A stretch of DNA of 64,000 nt, taken from the NCBI GenBank assembly GCA_016218365.1, contig JACREF010000025.1, positions 1 through 64,000 on the forward strand, in the 5' to 3' direction. Under the pieces are notes generated by a model. That model did not search any database and was not told where the DNA came from. It saw only the letters and a list, made by a program, of their open reading frames with translations. The position numbers and the translations under genes are program-made. Within the stretch, counting starts at the first letter, position 1; the number at the start of each line of letters is the position of its first letter. This stretch comes from Gammaproteobacteria bacterium (GTDB lineage Bacteria; Pseudomonadota; Gammaproteobacteria; SZUA-140). Shown here one piece after another: positions 24,535-36,185 of this stretch.

Positions 24535-24909
24535 TTACATGGTATGGGTCAGGCGGTCAGACTTCAATGCCCCGCCGAGGTAGGCCTCGATCTTGTTGCG
24601 GGCCGCCTTGGAATCCTTGTCATCGGCAAACTGGACACCGATCCCCGGGACGGCATGGGTCGGAGAGCCCTTCGGATTGATCCAGGCGACGCGGCCGACG
24701 ACCGGCATCTTTTCGGTCTCATCCATCAAGGTCAGCAGGATGAAGACCTCGTCTTCGAGCTTGTAGGGTTTGTTGGTCGGGATGAAGATCCCGCCATGCT
24801 TCATGAACGGGATGTAGGCGGAATACAGCGCGCCCTTGTCCTTGATCGCCAGTGACAGGATACCCTGGCGCGCGGCGGGTAAATCAGAGGCCTTCTTGTC
24901 GTCTGCCAT
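24535..24909 (-). CDS. pilZ: Type IV pilus PilZ-like protein
   Basis: A 124-residue single-domain PilZ protein. It has the sequence of the pilus-biogenesis group (GILSLAIKDKGALYSAYIPF, GGIFIPTNKPYKLEDEVFIL, VGRVAWINPKG). The RxxxR and D/NxSxxG motifs that bind cyclic di-GMP are absent, as known for founding PilZ proteins, which work through PilB and FimX-type partners. It lies 7 bases after holB, the usual location. The ATG at 24909 is chosen because it begins the conserved domain; an upstream in-frame start would reach into holB. No pilus genes are in the window. Confidence 0.9.
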   Translation of the reverse strand: MADDKKASDLPAARQGILSLAIKDKGALYSAYIPFMKHGGIFIPTNKPYKLEDEVFILLTLMDETEKMPVVGRVAWINPKGSPTHAVPGIGVQFADDKDSKAARNKIEAYLGGALKSDRLTHTM

Positions 24910-24916
24910 GTCGGGG

Positions 24917-25914
24917 TTACCGTGTCTTCCTTGCAAGCTGTATAGCCAGGGTCTCGATGACCAGGGCCGGGTTCAGCGTGGTATGCGCCTCGCGCCGGAT
25001 GCCGACACACAGTTGCTGCAGTTCGAGCAGCCGTTGCAAGGTGCATCCCGCCGCCAAGGTCAACAGCCGCTCGCTGAGGTCCGGGTTGGCCAGACCGGGT
25101 GGCTGTTCCCCGCCCGCCTTCAAACGCACCATGTCGACGAGCCAACTGTCTATCCAGTATAACGATTCTTTCAAACCGAACTTTAGCCATTGTTCGGCAA
25201 TGCTGATCACCTGCTGCCCACCGCTGATAATTTGGTCAAATCCGCCCAGCACGGCCTCGCGACAGGCCAATAGGTCCTGCTGTTCGGCCAGTTGCAAGGC
25301 CTGCAATGGCCGGCCCTGGGCCAGGTCGACGTACAGCGCGGCCTGCGGGCGTTGCGCCGTTGTCAGGCGTTGCTGCAACCACATGATGGCCTGGTCGCGC
25401 GGCGGCCGATTGACCCGCACCGCCTGGCAACGGCTGCGCACCGTTGCCGGCAGGGTGGCCGGGCGCTCGCTGACCAGGATCAGCACCCCGCCGGCCGGTG
25501 GTTCCTCCAGTGTCTTCAACAGGCTGTTGGCGGCCGCCAGCGTCAGCACATCAGCCGGTGTCACGGTGATGACCTTGGAGGCCCCGTATTGTGGTGTCAG
25601 GTTCAGAAAGTGGACGATATCGCGGATCTGGTCGATCGAGATCGACGCCTTGTCCTCCTCCGGCGTCAACGTCCGGCTGTCGGGGTGTCCGTCGCCGTCG
25701 ACCATCCGGCAGCTGCGGCAGTGTCCACAGGCCTGCAGTGAAGCCGGTTCCGGTGACTCACATAACAGGGCCGCCACCAGTTGGGCGGCAAGCACAGACT
25801 TGCCGACACCGGCCGGACCGGCGATCAGCAATGCATTGGGCACCTGTTGGCGTCGCAGCCGTCCGGCCAGCGCATCCCACGCCGCGTGTTGCCACGGATA
25901 CAGCGCCGCTGCCA

Positions 25915-25915
<1 letters not shown>
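24917..25915 (-). CDS. holB: DNA polymerase III subunit delta prime
   Basis: A clamp-loader subunit needed to load the sliding clamp. The 332-residue protein has an AAA+ fold: a P-loop-like GPAGVGKS (about 33-40), a zinc-binding cluster with CGHCRSC (about 63-69), LLKTLEEPP and the SRC sensor region (ATVRSRCQ). The C-terminal third is the helical collar domain. Its start overlaps the tmk stop as TGATG, so the two are co-translated. Order tmk-holB-pilZ-tatD is conserved in gammaproteobacteria. Confidence 0.94.
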
Positions 25916-27568
<1,653 letters not shown>

Positions 27569-27601
27569 CTGTTTCACCTGCACACCCTGATCATCGATGG
27601 C

Positions 27602-28426
27602 CTAGCATACACAGGGCGGGGTTTGTTTGCCCAGTGCCTGTTGCAGCTGCCGCGTCAAGGCACCGACCGGATAGTTTTGTTCATCAACCTGGCGTACCGG
27701 CCACAACCCGCCCAGGCTGTTGCAGCACATGAGCTCGTCGGCCTGGCGCAGATCCTCAACCGTCAGTGTCGTGATCCGGCAGCCCAGCCCCAGGGCCGCC
27801 GCCTGTTCGATGATGACCTCGCGCATCACGCCGGCGACCCCGCACTGCGTCAATTCCGGCGTCAGCAGCTGGCGGTTGCGGACGATGAAGAGATTGCTCA
27901 TCGTCCCTTCGATCACCAGACCGTCGCTGTCTCGCAGCAGGCCCTCGGTGATGTCATCATCATCCCATTCCTGGCGTGCCAGCACCTGTTCGAGGCGGTT
28001 CAGATGCTTGATGCCGGCCAACAGCGGATTATGACCGAGGCGCAGCTGGCAGATCCGGGTGCGGATACCATCGCGGTACCCGTGCGGCGGATAGTCCGGA
28101 AACGGCAGCCGCATCATGATCCGCGTCGCTGTGCCCTCGACAGGACTGCGATACCCGCGTCCTGCGCTGCCACGCGTGATGATCAGTTTCAGTACCGCCC
28201 GTGTGCTGTCGCGACACAGTTTCGCTGCCTCGTCATACAGCTGCTGGCCATCCGGCGCCGGCAGCCGCAGCCGGCTACAGCCCAGCTGTAACCGCGCCAG
28301 ATGGCGCGACCATAACAGCGGCTCGCCGTTACAGACCGCGATGGTTTCAAACACACCATCACCGTATTGCAGGCCGCGGTCCTGCACCGGCACGTGTGTG
28401 GCCGCGAATCCGTTGACCAGGATCAT
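27602..28426 (-). CDS. pabC: Aminodeoxychorismate lyase
   Basis: PabC splits 4-amino-4-deoxychorismate into p-aminobenzoate and pyruvate for folate. The 274-residue class IV PLP enzyme shows DRGLQYGDGVFETI, the PLP lysine K140 in LLAGIKHLNRLEQVLAR, LLRDSDGLVIEGTMSN and the later GVAGVMRE. The ATG at 28426 overlaps the pabB stop by four bases, so the two folate genes are coupled. A longer frame to 28663 lies inside pabB and is not used. Confidence 0.93.
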   Translation of the reverse strand: MILVNGFAATHVPVQDRGLQYGDGVFETIAVCNGEPLLWSRHLARLQLGCSRLRLPAPDGQQLYDEAAKLCRDSTRAVLKLIITRGSAGRGYRSPVEGTATRIMMRLPFPDYPPHGYRDGIRTRICQLRLGHNPLLAGIKHLNRLEQVLARQEWDDDDITEGLLRDSDGLVIEGTMSNLFIVRNRQLLTPELTQCGVAGVMREVIIEQAAALGLGCRITTLTVEDLRQADELMCCNSLGGLWPVRQVDEQNYPVGALTRQLQQALGKQTPPCVC

Positions 28427-29823
28427 GCCGGGAGCCGCTGCGGCGGTGCCGGGTCGCTGCCCAGCGCCAGCAACAGGCCTTTGGCCTTGGCGCGGGTCTC
28501 GTGCAGCTCGCGCTCCGGGTCGGAATCGGCAACGATGCCGGCACCGGCACGCAGTGTCAGCTGTGTCCCTACACGGACCAGGGTACGGATCAGGATGTTC
28601 AGATCCATGTCGCCGTCGCGGTTCACATAGCCCAATGAGCCGGTATATGGGCCACGTGCGCACTGCTCGAGTTCAGCGATGATCTCCATACAGCGCACCT
28701 TCGGACAACCGGTGATCGTGCCGCCCGGAAACATCGCGCGGATGACATCGACCGGCGTCACCTCGTCACGCAGCCGGCCGCGGACATTGGACACGATGTG
28801 ATGGACATGGGCGTAGCTCTCCAGCACCATCAGCTCGTCGACCGTGACCGTGCCCGGCTGTGCCAGCCGCCCGATGTCATTGCGTTCCAGGTCGATCAAC
28901 ATGATGTGTTCGGCGCGTTCCTTCGGATGGTGCAACAGTTCCGCCGACAGCCTGGCATCCTGCTGCAGCTGCGCCGAGCGTGGCCGGGTGCCGGCGATCG
29001 GCCGCGTCTGCACCACACCGGCGTGGACACTGACCAGCCGCTCCGGTGACGAGCTGATCACGGCCCCGCTGCCCAGCTCCGCCAGTGCGGCAAACGGTGC
29101 CGGGTTATGGCGGCGCAAGGCCTGGTAGACATCCGCGTTAGTGATGCGCTCGGCAATCTCACCGCGCCAGGCCCGGGACAGATTCACCTGAAACACGTCG
29201 CCGTCGCGGATATAGTCCTTGATGCGCCGCACGGCGTCGAGAAATGGCACGGCCGGTTCTTCATCGAGGGTGATCGCGGTGAGCGGCCGCTGTGTCAGCT
29301 CAGAGGAGGGTGTCACATCCGGCAGCGATCGTAGATCCTGCTCCAGCTGCGCCAGGCAATGGCGGTATTCATGCTCGGCCACCAGATGAATGACCTGCTG
29401 CTGATGGTCGCGGATGATCGCGGCCGGACAGCGCCGGGCGCAGGCGATCGGTAGCGCGCTGAACGTGTCTGATGGCAGCTGCAGGCCAGGCTCGATCTCG
29501 GCCGCCAGCTCATAGCCCAGATACACAAACCAGCCGCCACGAAACGGCAGCGCTGTCCCGGCCGGCGCCGGACAGCGTTCGCGGCGCCACAGCTGATCAA
29601 AGGCGGCGAGGAATCCCGAGCTCGCGCCTTCAGCACCGCTGATCATGCCGGTTGACGTGAGCCGCAGCTCATGCGATGGAAATGCAAACAGGATGTCGTA
29701 GCGTGCCTGCCCGGGACCATGAGCGACACTCTCGAGCAGGTATGGATAACGCTGCGGGTGCCGACGATGCAGCGTCAGCAGGTCATGATAACAATCAAGG
29801 CGGCGTTGGCTGAAGGTGTCCAC
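28423..29823 (-). CDS. pabB: Aminodeoxychorismate synthase component I
   Basis: Chorismate-utilising enzyme of 466 residues, assigned as PabB because it is coupled to pabC and has the short single-domain length of PabB. Visible motifs are FQVNLSRAW, SSSPERLVS, PIAGTRPR (275-282), KERAEHIMLIDLERND, FPGGTITGCPK and GPYTGSLGY. The residue that is a catalytic lysine in E. coli PabB (PIKGT) is alanine here (A277), the form usual in anthranilate synthase TrpE. Neighbouring pabC argues for the folate role, but an anthranilate-type activity cannot be excluded. It follows fabF by 17 bases. Confidence 0.88.
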   Translation of the reverse strand: MDTFSQRRLDCYHDLLTLHRRHPQRYPYLLESVAHGPGQARYDILFAFPSHELRLTSTGMISGAEGASSGFLAAFDQLWRRERCPAPAGTALPFRGGWFVYLGYELAAEIEPGLQLPSDTFSALPIACARRCPAAIIRDHQQQVIHLVAEHEYRHCLAQLEQDLRSLPDVTPSSELTQRPLTAITLDEEPAVPFLDAVRRIKDYIRDGDVFQVNLSRAWRGEIAERITNADVYQALRRHNPAPFAALAELGSGAVISSSPERLVSVHAGVVQTRPIAGTRPRSAQLQQDARLSAELLHHPKERAEHIMLIDLERNDIGRLAQPGTVTVDELMVLESYAHVHHIVSNVRGRLRDEVTPVDVIRAMFPGGTITGCPKVRCMEIIAELEQCARGPYTGSLGYVNRDGDMDLNILIRTLVRVGTQLTLRAGAGIVADSDPERELHETRAKAKGLLLALGSDPAPPQRLPA

Positions 29824-29840
29824 AATGCCGCGCTATGCGG

Positions 29841-31088
29841 TCAGTCGAGGCGGGCAAACACCAGCGTACCGTTGGTGCCGCCAAAACCAAATGAATTGGA
29901 CATCGTCACCCGGATCTTCATCGGCCGTGCGCTGTTCGGCACATAATCGAGATCGCAGGCCGGGTCGGGCGTGGTGTAATTGATGGTCGGTGGTGCAACC
30001 TGATCACGGATCGCCAGCACCGAGAACACCGCCTCGATGCCGCCGGCGGCACCGAGCAGGTGGCCGGTCATCGATTTGGTTGAACTCATCGCCACCTTAT
30101 AGGCATCCGCGCCAAACGTCAGCTTGACGGCATTGGTCTCGGCGGCGTCACCGGCCGGCGTCGACGTGCCATGGGCGTTGATATAATCGACCTGCTGCGG
30201 GGTCAGGCCGGCATCACGCAACGCGTTGACCATGCAGCGGCTGGCCCCCTCCCCGCCTTCCGACGGTGAGGTCATATGGTAGGCGTCGGCGCTGCGGCCA
30301 TAGCCGACCAGCTCGGCATAGATATGTGCGCCACGCTTCTTGGCATATTCATATTCTTCCAGCACCACGACACCGGCACCGTCGCTGAGCACAAAGCCGT
30401 CGCGATCCTTGTCCCAGGGCCGGCTGGCCGCCTGCGGGTCGTCATTGCGGGTGGAGAGCGCCCGCGCGGCACAGAAACCGCCCAGACCGGTGGCCGAGGT
30501 CGCCATCTCGGCGCCGCCGGCGATCATCACATCGGCATCGCCATAGGCGATGATACGTGCCGACTCGCCGATGCTGTGCGTCGCGGTGGCGCAGGCCGTG
30601 ACGATGGCGATGTTCGGCCCTTTCATGCCATACATGATCGACAGGTTGCCGGAGATCATGTTGATGATGTTGCTGGGGACGAAGAACGGCGAGATCTTGC
30701 GCGGACCGCCGTTCAGGAAGGCATCATAACCCTTCTCGATGCCGTACAGACCGCCGATCCCGGAACCGATCGCGACACCGATGCGTTCGGCATTGTGTTC
30801 GGTGACCTCGATACCGGCGTCGGCAATCGCCTCCTTGGCCGCGGCAATACCATAGTGGATGAACGGGTCCATCTTGCGCGCGTCTTTGGCGGACATATAC
30901 TGGGTGACATCAAAGCCGCGCACCGAACCGCCGAAGCGGGTCGCAAAGTCGCTGACATCGAAGTGTTCGATCGAGGCAATGCCGCTGCGGCCGGCCAGGA
31001 TACTGGCCCAGCTGTCCCTGACATTCAGGCCCACGGGACAGACCGTCCCCAGCCCGGTGATGACGACACGACGCTTGCGATCAGACAT
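29841..31088 (-). CDS. fabF: Beta-ketoacyl-ACP synthase II
   Basis: Condensing enzyme that extends acyl-ACP with malonyl-ACP in fatty-acid elongation. The 415-residue thiolase-fold protein has the acyl-binding cysteine C166 in [12 protein letters not shown] and the two histidines in [11 protein letters not shown] and [12 protein letters not shown]. The usual C-terminal [10 protein letters not shown] is present. It follows acpP after 152 bases without another gene, as in the classic fab cluster. Confidence 0.96.
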   Translation of the reverse strand: MSDRKRRVVITGLGTVCPVGLNVRDSWASILAGRSGIASIEHFDVSDFATRFGGSVRGFDVTQYMSAKDARKMDPFIHYGIAAAKEAIADAGIEVTEHNAERIGVAIGSGIGGLYGIEKGYDAFLNGGPRKISPFFVPSNIINMISGNLSIMYGMKGPNIAIVTACATATHSIGESARIIAYGDADVMIAGGAEMATSATGLGGFCAARALSTRNDDPQAASRPWDKDRDGFVLSDGAGVVVLEEYEYAKKRGAHIYAELVGYGRSADAYHMTSPSEGGEGASRCMVNALRDAGLTPQQVDYINAHGTSTPAGDAAETNAVKLTFGADAYKVAMSSTKSMTGHLLGAAGGIEAVFSVLAIRDQVAPPTINYTTPDPACDLDYVPNSARPMKIRVTMSNSFGFGGTNGTLVFARLD

Positions 31089-31240
31089 GAGACACCTGTC
31101 TTGTATTGTTCAAGCTGACATTAGGATTGGGTGGTGCGAAACTGCCCGGATCGGTGATTACGTGATCGAGGTCTGGTTGATCATTCAGAGGATCCGGCCG
31201 CGTCCTGTCGTAGAGGCAGCAGCCGGAAACAGGCTGAACA

Positions 31241-31477
31241 TCAGGCCTGATGGGATTCAATATAACTGATCGCCTGCTGAACGGTGGTGATCTTCTCTGC
31301 TTCATCATCCGGGATCTCGCACTCGAATTCTTCTTCCAGTGCCATGACCAGTTCAACGGTATCGAGAGAGTCCGCGCCAAGATCATCAACAAATGAAGCC
31401 GTGCGGGTCACTTCTTCTTCCTTGACCCCGAGCTGCTCGACAACAATGCGCTTGACACGTTCTTCTATGGTACTCAT
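31241..31477 (-). CDS. acpP: Acyl carrier protein
   Basis: A 78-residue acidic protein that carries growing acyl chains on a phosphopantetheine arm. The attachment serine is S37 in [18 protein letters not shown]. It sits between fabG and fabF. The gaps on both sides (144 and 152 bases) are larger than elsewhere in the cluster, suggesting its own promoter, as in other bacteria where ACP is made in excess. No promoter boxes are clear enough to list. Confidence 0.97.
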   Translation of the reverse strand: MSTIEERVKRIVVEQLGVKEEEVTRTASFVDDLGADSLDTVELVMALEEEFECEIPDDEAEKITTVQQAISYIESHQA

Positions 31478-31621
31478 GGTTGTTAAATCCTCCCTCCGGT
31501 ATTTGGGCAGCGGCTACGCTGCGTTGCGGTATTGTATTGGAAACATTGGCGAGATGCCAGACTAATCACGGCCTGCGCCCGCCCCATCGATTTCTGATAT
31601 ATCTAGCTGTTTTGTCGGATA

Positions 31622-32365
31622 TTATGCCATGTACATGCCACCGTTGACATGGATGGTTTCACCGGTGATGTAGCCGGCCGCGGCCGAGGCCAGAAAGGCC
31701 ACCGTGGCGGCGATCTCCTCGGGCTTGCCGAGACGCGCCACCGGGATCTGGCCCAGCAGCGCCTCGCGCTGGGCCTCGGCCAGGCCCTTGGTCATGTCGG
31801 TGTCGATGAAGCCAGGGGCCACGGCATTGACGGTGATGCCGCGCGACCCGACCTCACGTGCCAGTGACTTGGTGAAGCCGACGATGCCGGCCTTGGCCGC
31901 GGCATAATTGGCCTGTCCGGCATTGCCGGAGGCGCCCACCACCGACGAGATACTGATGATCCGGCCCTGCCGTGCCTTGACCATGCTGCGCAGACAGGCG
32001 CGTGACAAGCGGAACACCGACGTCAGATTGGTGTCGATGATCTCGTCCCATTCCTCGTCTTTCATCCGCATCAGCAGGTTGTCACGGGTGATGCCGGCAT
32101 TGTTGACCAGGATGGTCGGCGCGCCAAAGCGGCCGGTGATGGCCTCGATGACCGCATCGATTGATTGAGGATCGGTGACATTCAGCATCATGCCGCAACC
32201 GCTGCTGCCATGGTGATCGAGGTAGCCAGAGATCGCGTCGGCCCCGCTCTGGCTGGTGGCGGTACCGATCACCGTGGCACCGTGACGCCCCAGTTCCAGC
32301 GCGATCGCCTGGCCGATGCCACGCGAGGCGCCGGTGATCAATGCAATGTCACGTGTCTGGTTCAT
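31622..32365 (-). CDS. fabG: 3-oxoacyl-ACP reductase
   Basis: NADPH-dependent short-chain reductase of fatty-acid elongation. The 247-residue protein has the TGASRGIG nucleotide motif, NNAG, the catalytic serine in ISISSVVG, the Tyr-Lys pair in YAAAKAG, and a C-terminal GETIHVNGGMYM. The ATG at 32365 has AGGAG seven bases upstream. The ATG six bases earlier is too close to that site. It follows fabD after two bases. Confidence 0.96.
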   Translation of the reverse strand: MNQTRDIALITGASRGIGQAIALELGRHGATVIGTATSQSGADAISGYLDHHGSSGCGMMLNVTDPQSIDAVIEAITGRFGAPTILVNNAGITRDNLLMRMKDEEWDEIIDTNLTSVFRLSRACLRSMVKARQGRIISISSVVGASGNAGQANYAAAKAGIVGFTKSLAREVGSRGITVNAVAPGFIDTDMTKGLAEAQREALLGQIPVARLGKPEEIAATVAFLASAAAGYITGETIHVNGGMYMA

Positions 32366-32367
32366 TA

Positions 32368-33318
32368 TCATGCTCCTGTGTTGGTCAGTGCCTGTTCCAG
32401 CGTCTGCTTATCATACACCGGCAGCGTCTCAACCTCGCGGGCGATGCGCTTGTTCAGGCCGGCCAGCACCTTGCCCGGACCACATTCGATGATCGTCGTC
32501 ACACGCTGCGCCGCCAGTGACTGCACGGTCTCGACCCAGCGCACCGGGCTGTACAGCTGGCGGCTCAAGGCCAGGCGGATGGTGGCAGGTTCGTCCTCGG
32601 CGCGGACATCGACATTGTTGATGACCGGGATGCGTGGTACTGAAATCGTGCTGCGCTGCAGCAGCTGCAGCAGCTGCTCGGCCGCCGGTTTCATCAGCGC
32701 GCAGTGTGACGGCACGCTGACCGGCAACATCAGTGCGCGCTTGGCGCCGCGCGCCTTGGCCAGTTCGTTCGCCCGTTCGACTGCCGCCTTGTGACCGGCG
32801 ATGACGACCTGTCCCGGTGAATTGAAATTGACCGCGGCCACCACCTGGCCCTGTGCCGCCTCGGCACACACCTCGATGACGACAACATCATCGAGACCGA
32901 GCAGTGCCGCCATCGCGCCCGTGCCCTCCGGCACCGCCTGCTGCATCAGCCGGCCGCGTTGCGCCACCAGGGATATCGCCGTGGCAAATTCCACGGCCCC
33001 GGCGCAGACCAGCGCGCTGTATTCACCGAGGCTGTGACCGGCCATCAAGGAAGGCAGCGCGGCGTCTTGCTGCTGCCAGATCCGCCATACTGCAACGCCG
33101 GCGGCCAGCATCGCCGGCTGGGTATATTCGGTCTGGTTCAGTTGTGTCTCCGGGCCCTGTTGCACCAGTTGCCACAGATCATATCCGAGCACGGCCGAGG
33201 CCTCGGCAAAGGTCTCGGTGACGATCGGGTAGGCGCCCGCCAGCTCGGACAGCATGCCCAGCGACTGCGAGCCCTGGCCGGGAAATACGAAGGCAAGGTG
33301 TGATGTCACGGTGGTCAT
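32368..33318 (-). CDS. fabD: Malonyl-CoA:ACP transacylase
   Basis: Loads malonyl groups from CoA onto ACP. The 316-residue protein shows FPGQGSQSLGM, the nucleophile S96 in AGHSLGEYSA, the conserved arginine region RGRLMQQAVPEG and the catalytic histidine in VPSHCALM. Located between fabH (48 bases upstream) and fabG, the usual order. Confidence 0.96.
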   Translation of the reverse strand: MTTVTSHLAFVFPGQGSQSLGMLSELAGAYPIVTETFAEASAVLGYDLWQLVQQGPETQLNQTEYTQPAMLAAGVAVWRIWQQQDAALPSLMAGHSLGEYSALVCAGAVEFATAISLVAQRGRLMQQAVPEGTGAMAALLGLDDVVVIEVCAEAAQGQVVAAVNFNSPGQVVIAGHKAAVERANELAKARGAKRALMLPVSVPSHCALMKPAAEQLLQLLQRSTISVPRIPVINNVDVRAEDEPATIRLALSRQLYSPVRWVETVQSLAAQRVTTIIECGPGKVLAGLNKRIAREVETLPVYDKQTLEQALTNTGA

Positions 33319-33366
33319 CTCAAGTCATCCCGATACGGCCCTGCCAGATCATGACAGGGATACAGT

Positions 33367-34335
33367 TTAGAATTTCAGCAATGCCGAACCCCAGGTAAAC
33401 CCGCCACCAAAGGCCTCGAGCAACAGCGTTTCGCCCGGCTTGATCCGGCCATCGCGCACGGCCACATCGAGCGCCAGCGGGATCGACGCCGCCGAGGTGT
33501 TGCCGTGACGATCGACGGTGACGACGACCCGCTCCATCGGCAGCGCCAGTTTCTTCGCGGTCGCGGTGATGATGCGGATATTGGCCTGATGCGGCACCAG
33601 CCAGTCGATGGCTGATTTATCCAGGCCATTGGCGGCCAGCGTCTCATCGACGACGCGGCCCAGCGTATTGACGGCGACCTTGAACACCTCACTGCCCTTC
33701 ATCTGCACGAAGGCCTGGCCGTGCTGCACGGCATCATAGCCCTGCGAGATCCCTTCCGCGACCATCAGCAGTTCGTGGTAGGCGCCATCGGCATGCAGAT
33801 GGGTCGAGATGATGCCGGGCTCGCTGCTGGCCTGGACGATGACGGCGCCGGCCCCATCACCGAACAGCACGCAGGTGCTGCGGTCCTGCCAGTTGATGAT
33901 GCGTGACATGGTGTCAGCGCCGATGATCAGCGCACAGCGCGCGCCGCCGGTGCGGATGAAACGATCAGCGACACCGAGTGCATAGACAAAACCGCTGCAC
34001 ACCGCCTGCAGATCAAAGGCCGCCGAGCCATGGATGCCGAGGCGGTTCTGCAGCAAACAGGCGGTGCTGGGGAAGATCCGGTCCGGTGTCGTCGTGGCGA
34101 CGATGATCAGATCAATATCAGTGGCGCGGATACCCGCGGCATCGATCGCGCGCCTTGCCGCGTGATAGGCCAGGTCGCAGGTGGTCTCATTGGCGGCGGC
34201 GATGCGCCGCTCGTGGATGCCGGTACGGTCGACGATCCATTCATCGGTGGTATCGACCATCTTTTCGAGGTCGCTGTTGCGCAATATCCGTTCCGGCAGA
34301 TAACTCCCGGTACCGGTGATCCGTGCGTAGGTCAC
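33367..34335 (-). CDS. fabH: Beta-ketoacyl-ACP synthase III
   Basis: Starts fatty-acid synthesis by condensing acetyl-CoA with malonyl-ACP. The 322-residue protein has C113 in [12 protein letters not shown], the histidine in [11 protein letters not shown] and the asparagine in [12 protein letters not shown], completing the Cys-His-Asn triad. The GTG start at 34335 overlaps the plsX stop as GTGA. Confidence 0.96.
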   Translation of the reverse strand: MTYARITGTGSYLPERILRNSDLEKMVDTTDEWIVDRTGIHERRIAAANETTCDLAYHAARRAIDAAGIRATDIDLIIVATTTPDRIFPSTACLLQNRLGIHGSAAFDLQAVCSGFVYALGVADRFIRTGGARCALIIGADTMSRIINWQDRSTCVLFGDGAGAVIVQASSEPGIISTHLHADGAYHELLMVAEGISQGYDAVQHGQAFVQMKGSEVFKVAVNTLGRVVDETLAANGLDKSAIDWLVPHQANIRIITATAKKLALPMERVVVTVDRHGNTSAASIPLALDVAVRDGRIKPGETLLLEAFGGGFTWGSALLKF

Positions 34336-35354
34336 ACCGCCGGCCTCTGGATCAGCAGCGACTCGAGCTGATGGCCGATGCGCTGCGGCAGATTGTGATC
34401 GACCTCGATCCGGGCCTCGATGATGGCATTGGCGAAGGCGCGGACATCGGCGCCGCCATGGCTCTTGATGACGATGCCCTGCAGGCCGACAAAGCTGGCG
34501 CCGTTATAACGGCCCGGGTCGATGCGGCGCTTGAAGGCCTTCAGCACCGGTGTGGCGACCCATGCCGCAAACTTGGTCAGCGCGTTGCGGGTGAATTCCT
34601 GTTTCATATAGTGGGCGACCATCCGCGCCACCCCTTCACTGGTCTTCAGCGCCACATTGCCGACGAAACCGTCACAGACCACGACGTCGACCTTGCCCTT
34701 GAAGATGTCATCACCCTCAACAAAACCGACATAATTCAGGTCACTCTGCGCCAGCAGCTGCGCCGCCTGCTTGACCTGCTCGTTGCCCTTGATCTCTTCG
34801 GCGCCGATGTTCAGCAGGCCAACGGTCGGCCGTTCAGTACCATCGACCGAATTGCACAGGATCGAGCCCATGACGGCAAACTGGAACAGGTGTTCAGCGC
34901 TGGAATCGACGTTGGCGCCCAGATCAAGCATCCGGGTGTGACCGGTGATGGTTGGCAAGGCGTAGATGATCGCAGGACGCTCGACGCCGGGCAGCGTCTT
35001 CAGCACGAAACGGGAGATCGCCATCAAGGCACCGGTGTTGCCGGCACTGACGCAGGCCTGGGCACGTCCTTCCTTGACCAGGTTGATGGCGACCCGCATC
35101 GACGAATCCTTTTTGCTGCGCAGTGCCTGCGACGGCAGTTCATCCATCTCGACCCGCTGCGAGGCGTGATGGATCGACAGCCGGGGACCAACGTCCCCGC
35201 CGTACTGTCGCAACGCGTGCATCAGGGTTTCCTGATCACCGACCAGAATCAGATTGAGATTCGTCTCGGTCTTCAGGACATTCAGAGCCGCTGGGACCGT
35301 GATGGCAGGACCAAAGTCGCCCCCCATCGCATCCAGCGCAATGGTGTCTATCAA
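34332..35354 (-). CDS. plsX: Phosphate acyltransferase
   Basis: Makes acyl-phosphate from acyl-ACP for phosphatidic acid synthesis. The 340-residue protein opens with [13 protein letters not shown], the family signature, and has [25 protein letters not shown] and [14 protein letters not shown]. It lies three bases after rpmF and overlaps fabH, linking phospholipid and fatty-acid synthesis in one unit. Confidence 0.96.
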   Translation of the reverse strand: MIDTIALDAMGGDFGPAITVPAALNVLKTETNLNLILVGDQETLMHALRQYGGDVGPRLSIHHASQRVEMDELPSQALRSKKDSSMRVAINLVKEGRAQACVSAGNTGALMAISRFVLKTLPGVERPAIIYALPTITGHTRMLDLGANVDSSAEHLFQFAVMGSILCNSVDGTERPTVGLLNIGAEEIKGNEQVKQAAQLLAQSDLNYVGFVEGDDIFKGKVDVVVCDGFVGNVALKTSEGVARMVAHYMKQEFTRNALTKFAAWVATPVLKAFKRRIDPGRYNGASFVGLQGIVIKSHGGADVRAFANAIIEARIEVDHNLPQRIGHQLESLLIQRPAV

Positions 35355-35357
35355 ACC

Positions 35358-35537
35358 TTATTCGCCCTTGCTTTCGATAACCTTGCGGCCACGGTAATAA
35401 CCATCCGGGCTGACATGGTGACGGCGGTGAATCTCACCGGTGGTCGGCTCGATGGAAAAAGCCGGTGGTTTGAGCGCATCGTGTGAACGACGCATGCCAC
35501 GCTTTGATGGGGTCTTGCGATCCTGTTGAACAGCCAT
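35358..35537 (-). CDS. rpmF: 50S ribosomal protein L32
   Basis: A short gene for a 59-residue basic protein starting [20 protein letters not shown] and ending in [13 protein letters not shown]. Both are characteristic of L32. TAGGAG lies at normal distance before the ATG at 35537. The yceD-rpmF-plsX order is conserved. Confidence 0.97.
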   Translation of the reverse strand: MAVQQDRKTPSKRGMRRSHDALKPPAFSIEPTTGEIHRRHHVSPDGYYRGRKVIESKGE

Positions 35538-35560
35538 GATTAACTCCTAACTACCACAAT

Positions 35561-36091
35561 CTAATGTTTCGTCGATTTACCCTTCAGCCCGGCCAGCACC
35601 GCAAACGGGTTCGGCCGTGCCGGTTGTTCGTCGTGCTGTGCCGCGTCGGCCACCTGCCCGACCTCGATGCCACACTCTGCATCATCATGCAGCGCGACGA
35701 TCGGCAGCACCAGCAGCACCTCGTCCTCCACCAGTTCATGCAATGAAATGGTGGAGGACGACGGCACGATCGCCGGCTCCAGATCCGCCACCAGCCGGTT
35801 GGCCTCGTCTTCCGAGTGCACCAGCGCCAGTGCCAGTTCGATGTCGACCGGCAACACCATGTCGTTGAGACAGCGCTGGCATTGCAGCCGCAGCTGACCG
35901 CGGATCGTACCGCGCATGACACTGGTACGCCCTTCGCGGTCAAACTCCAGCTCAACCGCCAGCCGCTCATCACCCGGCAACACGGCGGCAGACAGGCGTA
36001 CAAGCTCTGCAACCCGCACCATGCCACTGACCGTGCTGCGACGTTCCACAAGTTCGTGGTACTGGACCGTATCCGGTAGCCGCTCCGACAT
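35561..36091 (-). CDS. yceD: YceD/DUF177 family protein (23S rRNA accumulation protein)
   Basis: A 176-residue protein. The C-x-x-C pair in LQCQRCLNDMVLP, the acidic ELVEDEVLLVLPIV segment and the ending PNPFAVLAGLKGK are typical of YceD, which affects 23S rRNA levels and is usually co-transcribed with rpmF. It is the first gene of the fab cluster. A near-consensus promoter lies so close to the ATG at 36091 that the mRNA would start at or within a base of it, so translation may be leaderless. A later internal start is less likely, because the family is conserved upstream of it. Confidence 0.92.
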   Translation of the reverse strand: MSERLPDTVQYHELVERRSTVSGMVRVAELVRLSAAVLPGDERLAVELEFDREGRTSVMRGTIRGQLRLQCQRCLNDMVLPVDIELALALVHSEDEANRLVADLEPAIVPSSSTISLHELVEDEVLLVLPIVALHDDAECGIEVGQVADAAQHDEQPARPNPFAVLAGLKGKSTKH

Positions 36092-36098
36092 GGCGCAT

Positions 36099-36127
36099 AT
36101 TCTATGACCTGATTAGGTAACTGTCAA
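36099..36127 (-). promoter_or_regulatory. Sigma-70 promoter of the yceD-rpmF-plsX-fab cluster
   Basis: On the minus strand: TTGACA (36127-36122), a 17-base spacer, TAGAAT (36104-36099). Only seven bases separate the -10 box from the yceD ATG. Confidence 0.85.
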
Positions 36128-36147
36128 AAATTATTGATAAAATCCCC

Positions 36148-36172
36148 CTGCCACACCTGCCACACCTGCCAC
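36148..36172. repeat. 9-bp tandem repeat in the yceD-maf gap
   Basis: CTGCCACAC occurs twice in a row and then partially (CTGCCAC), just upstream of maf. Confidence 0.8.
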
Positions 36173-36185
36173 CCCGGGGACAACC

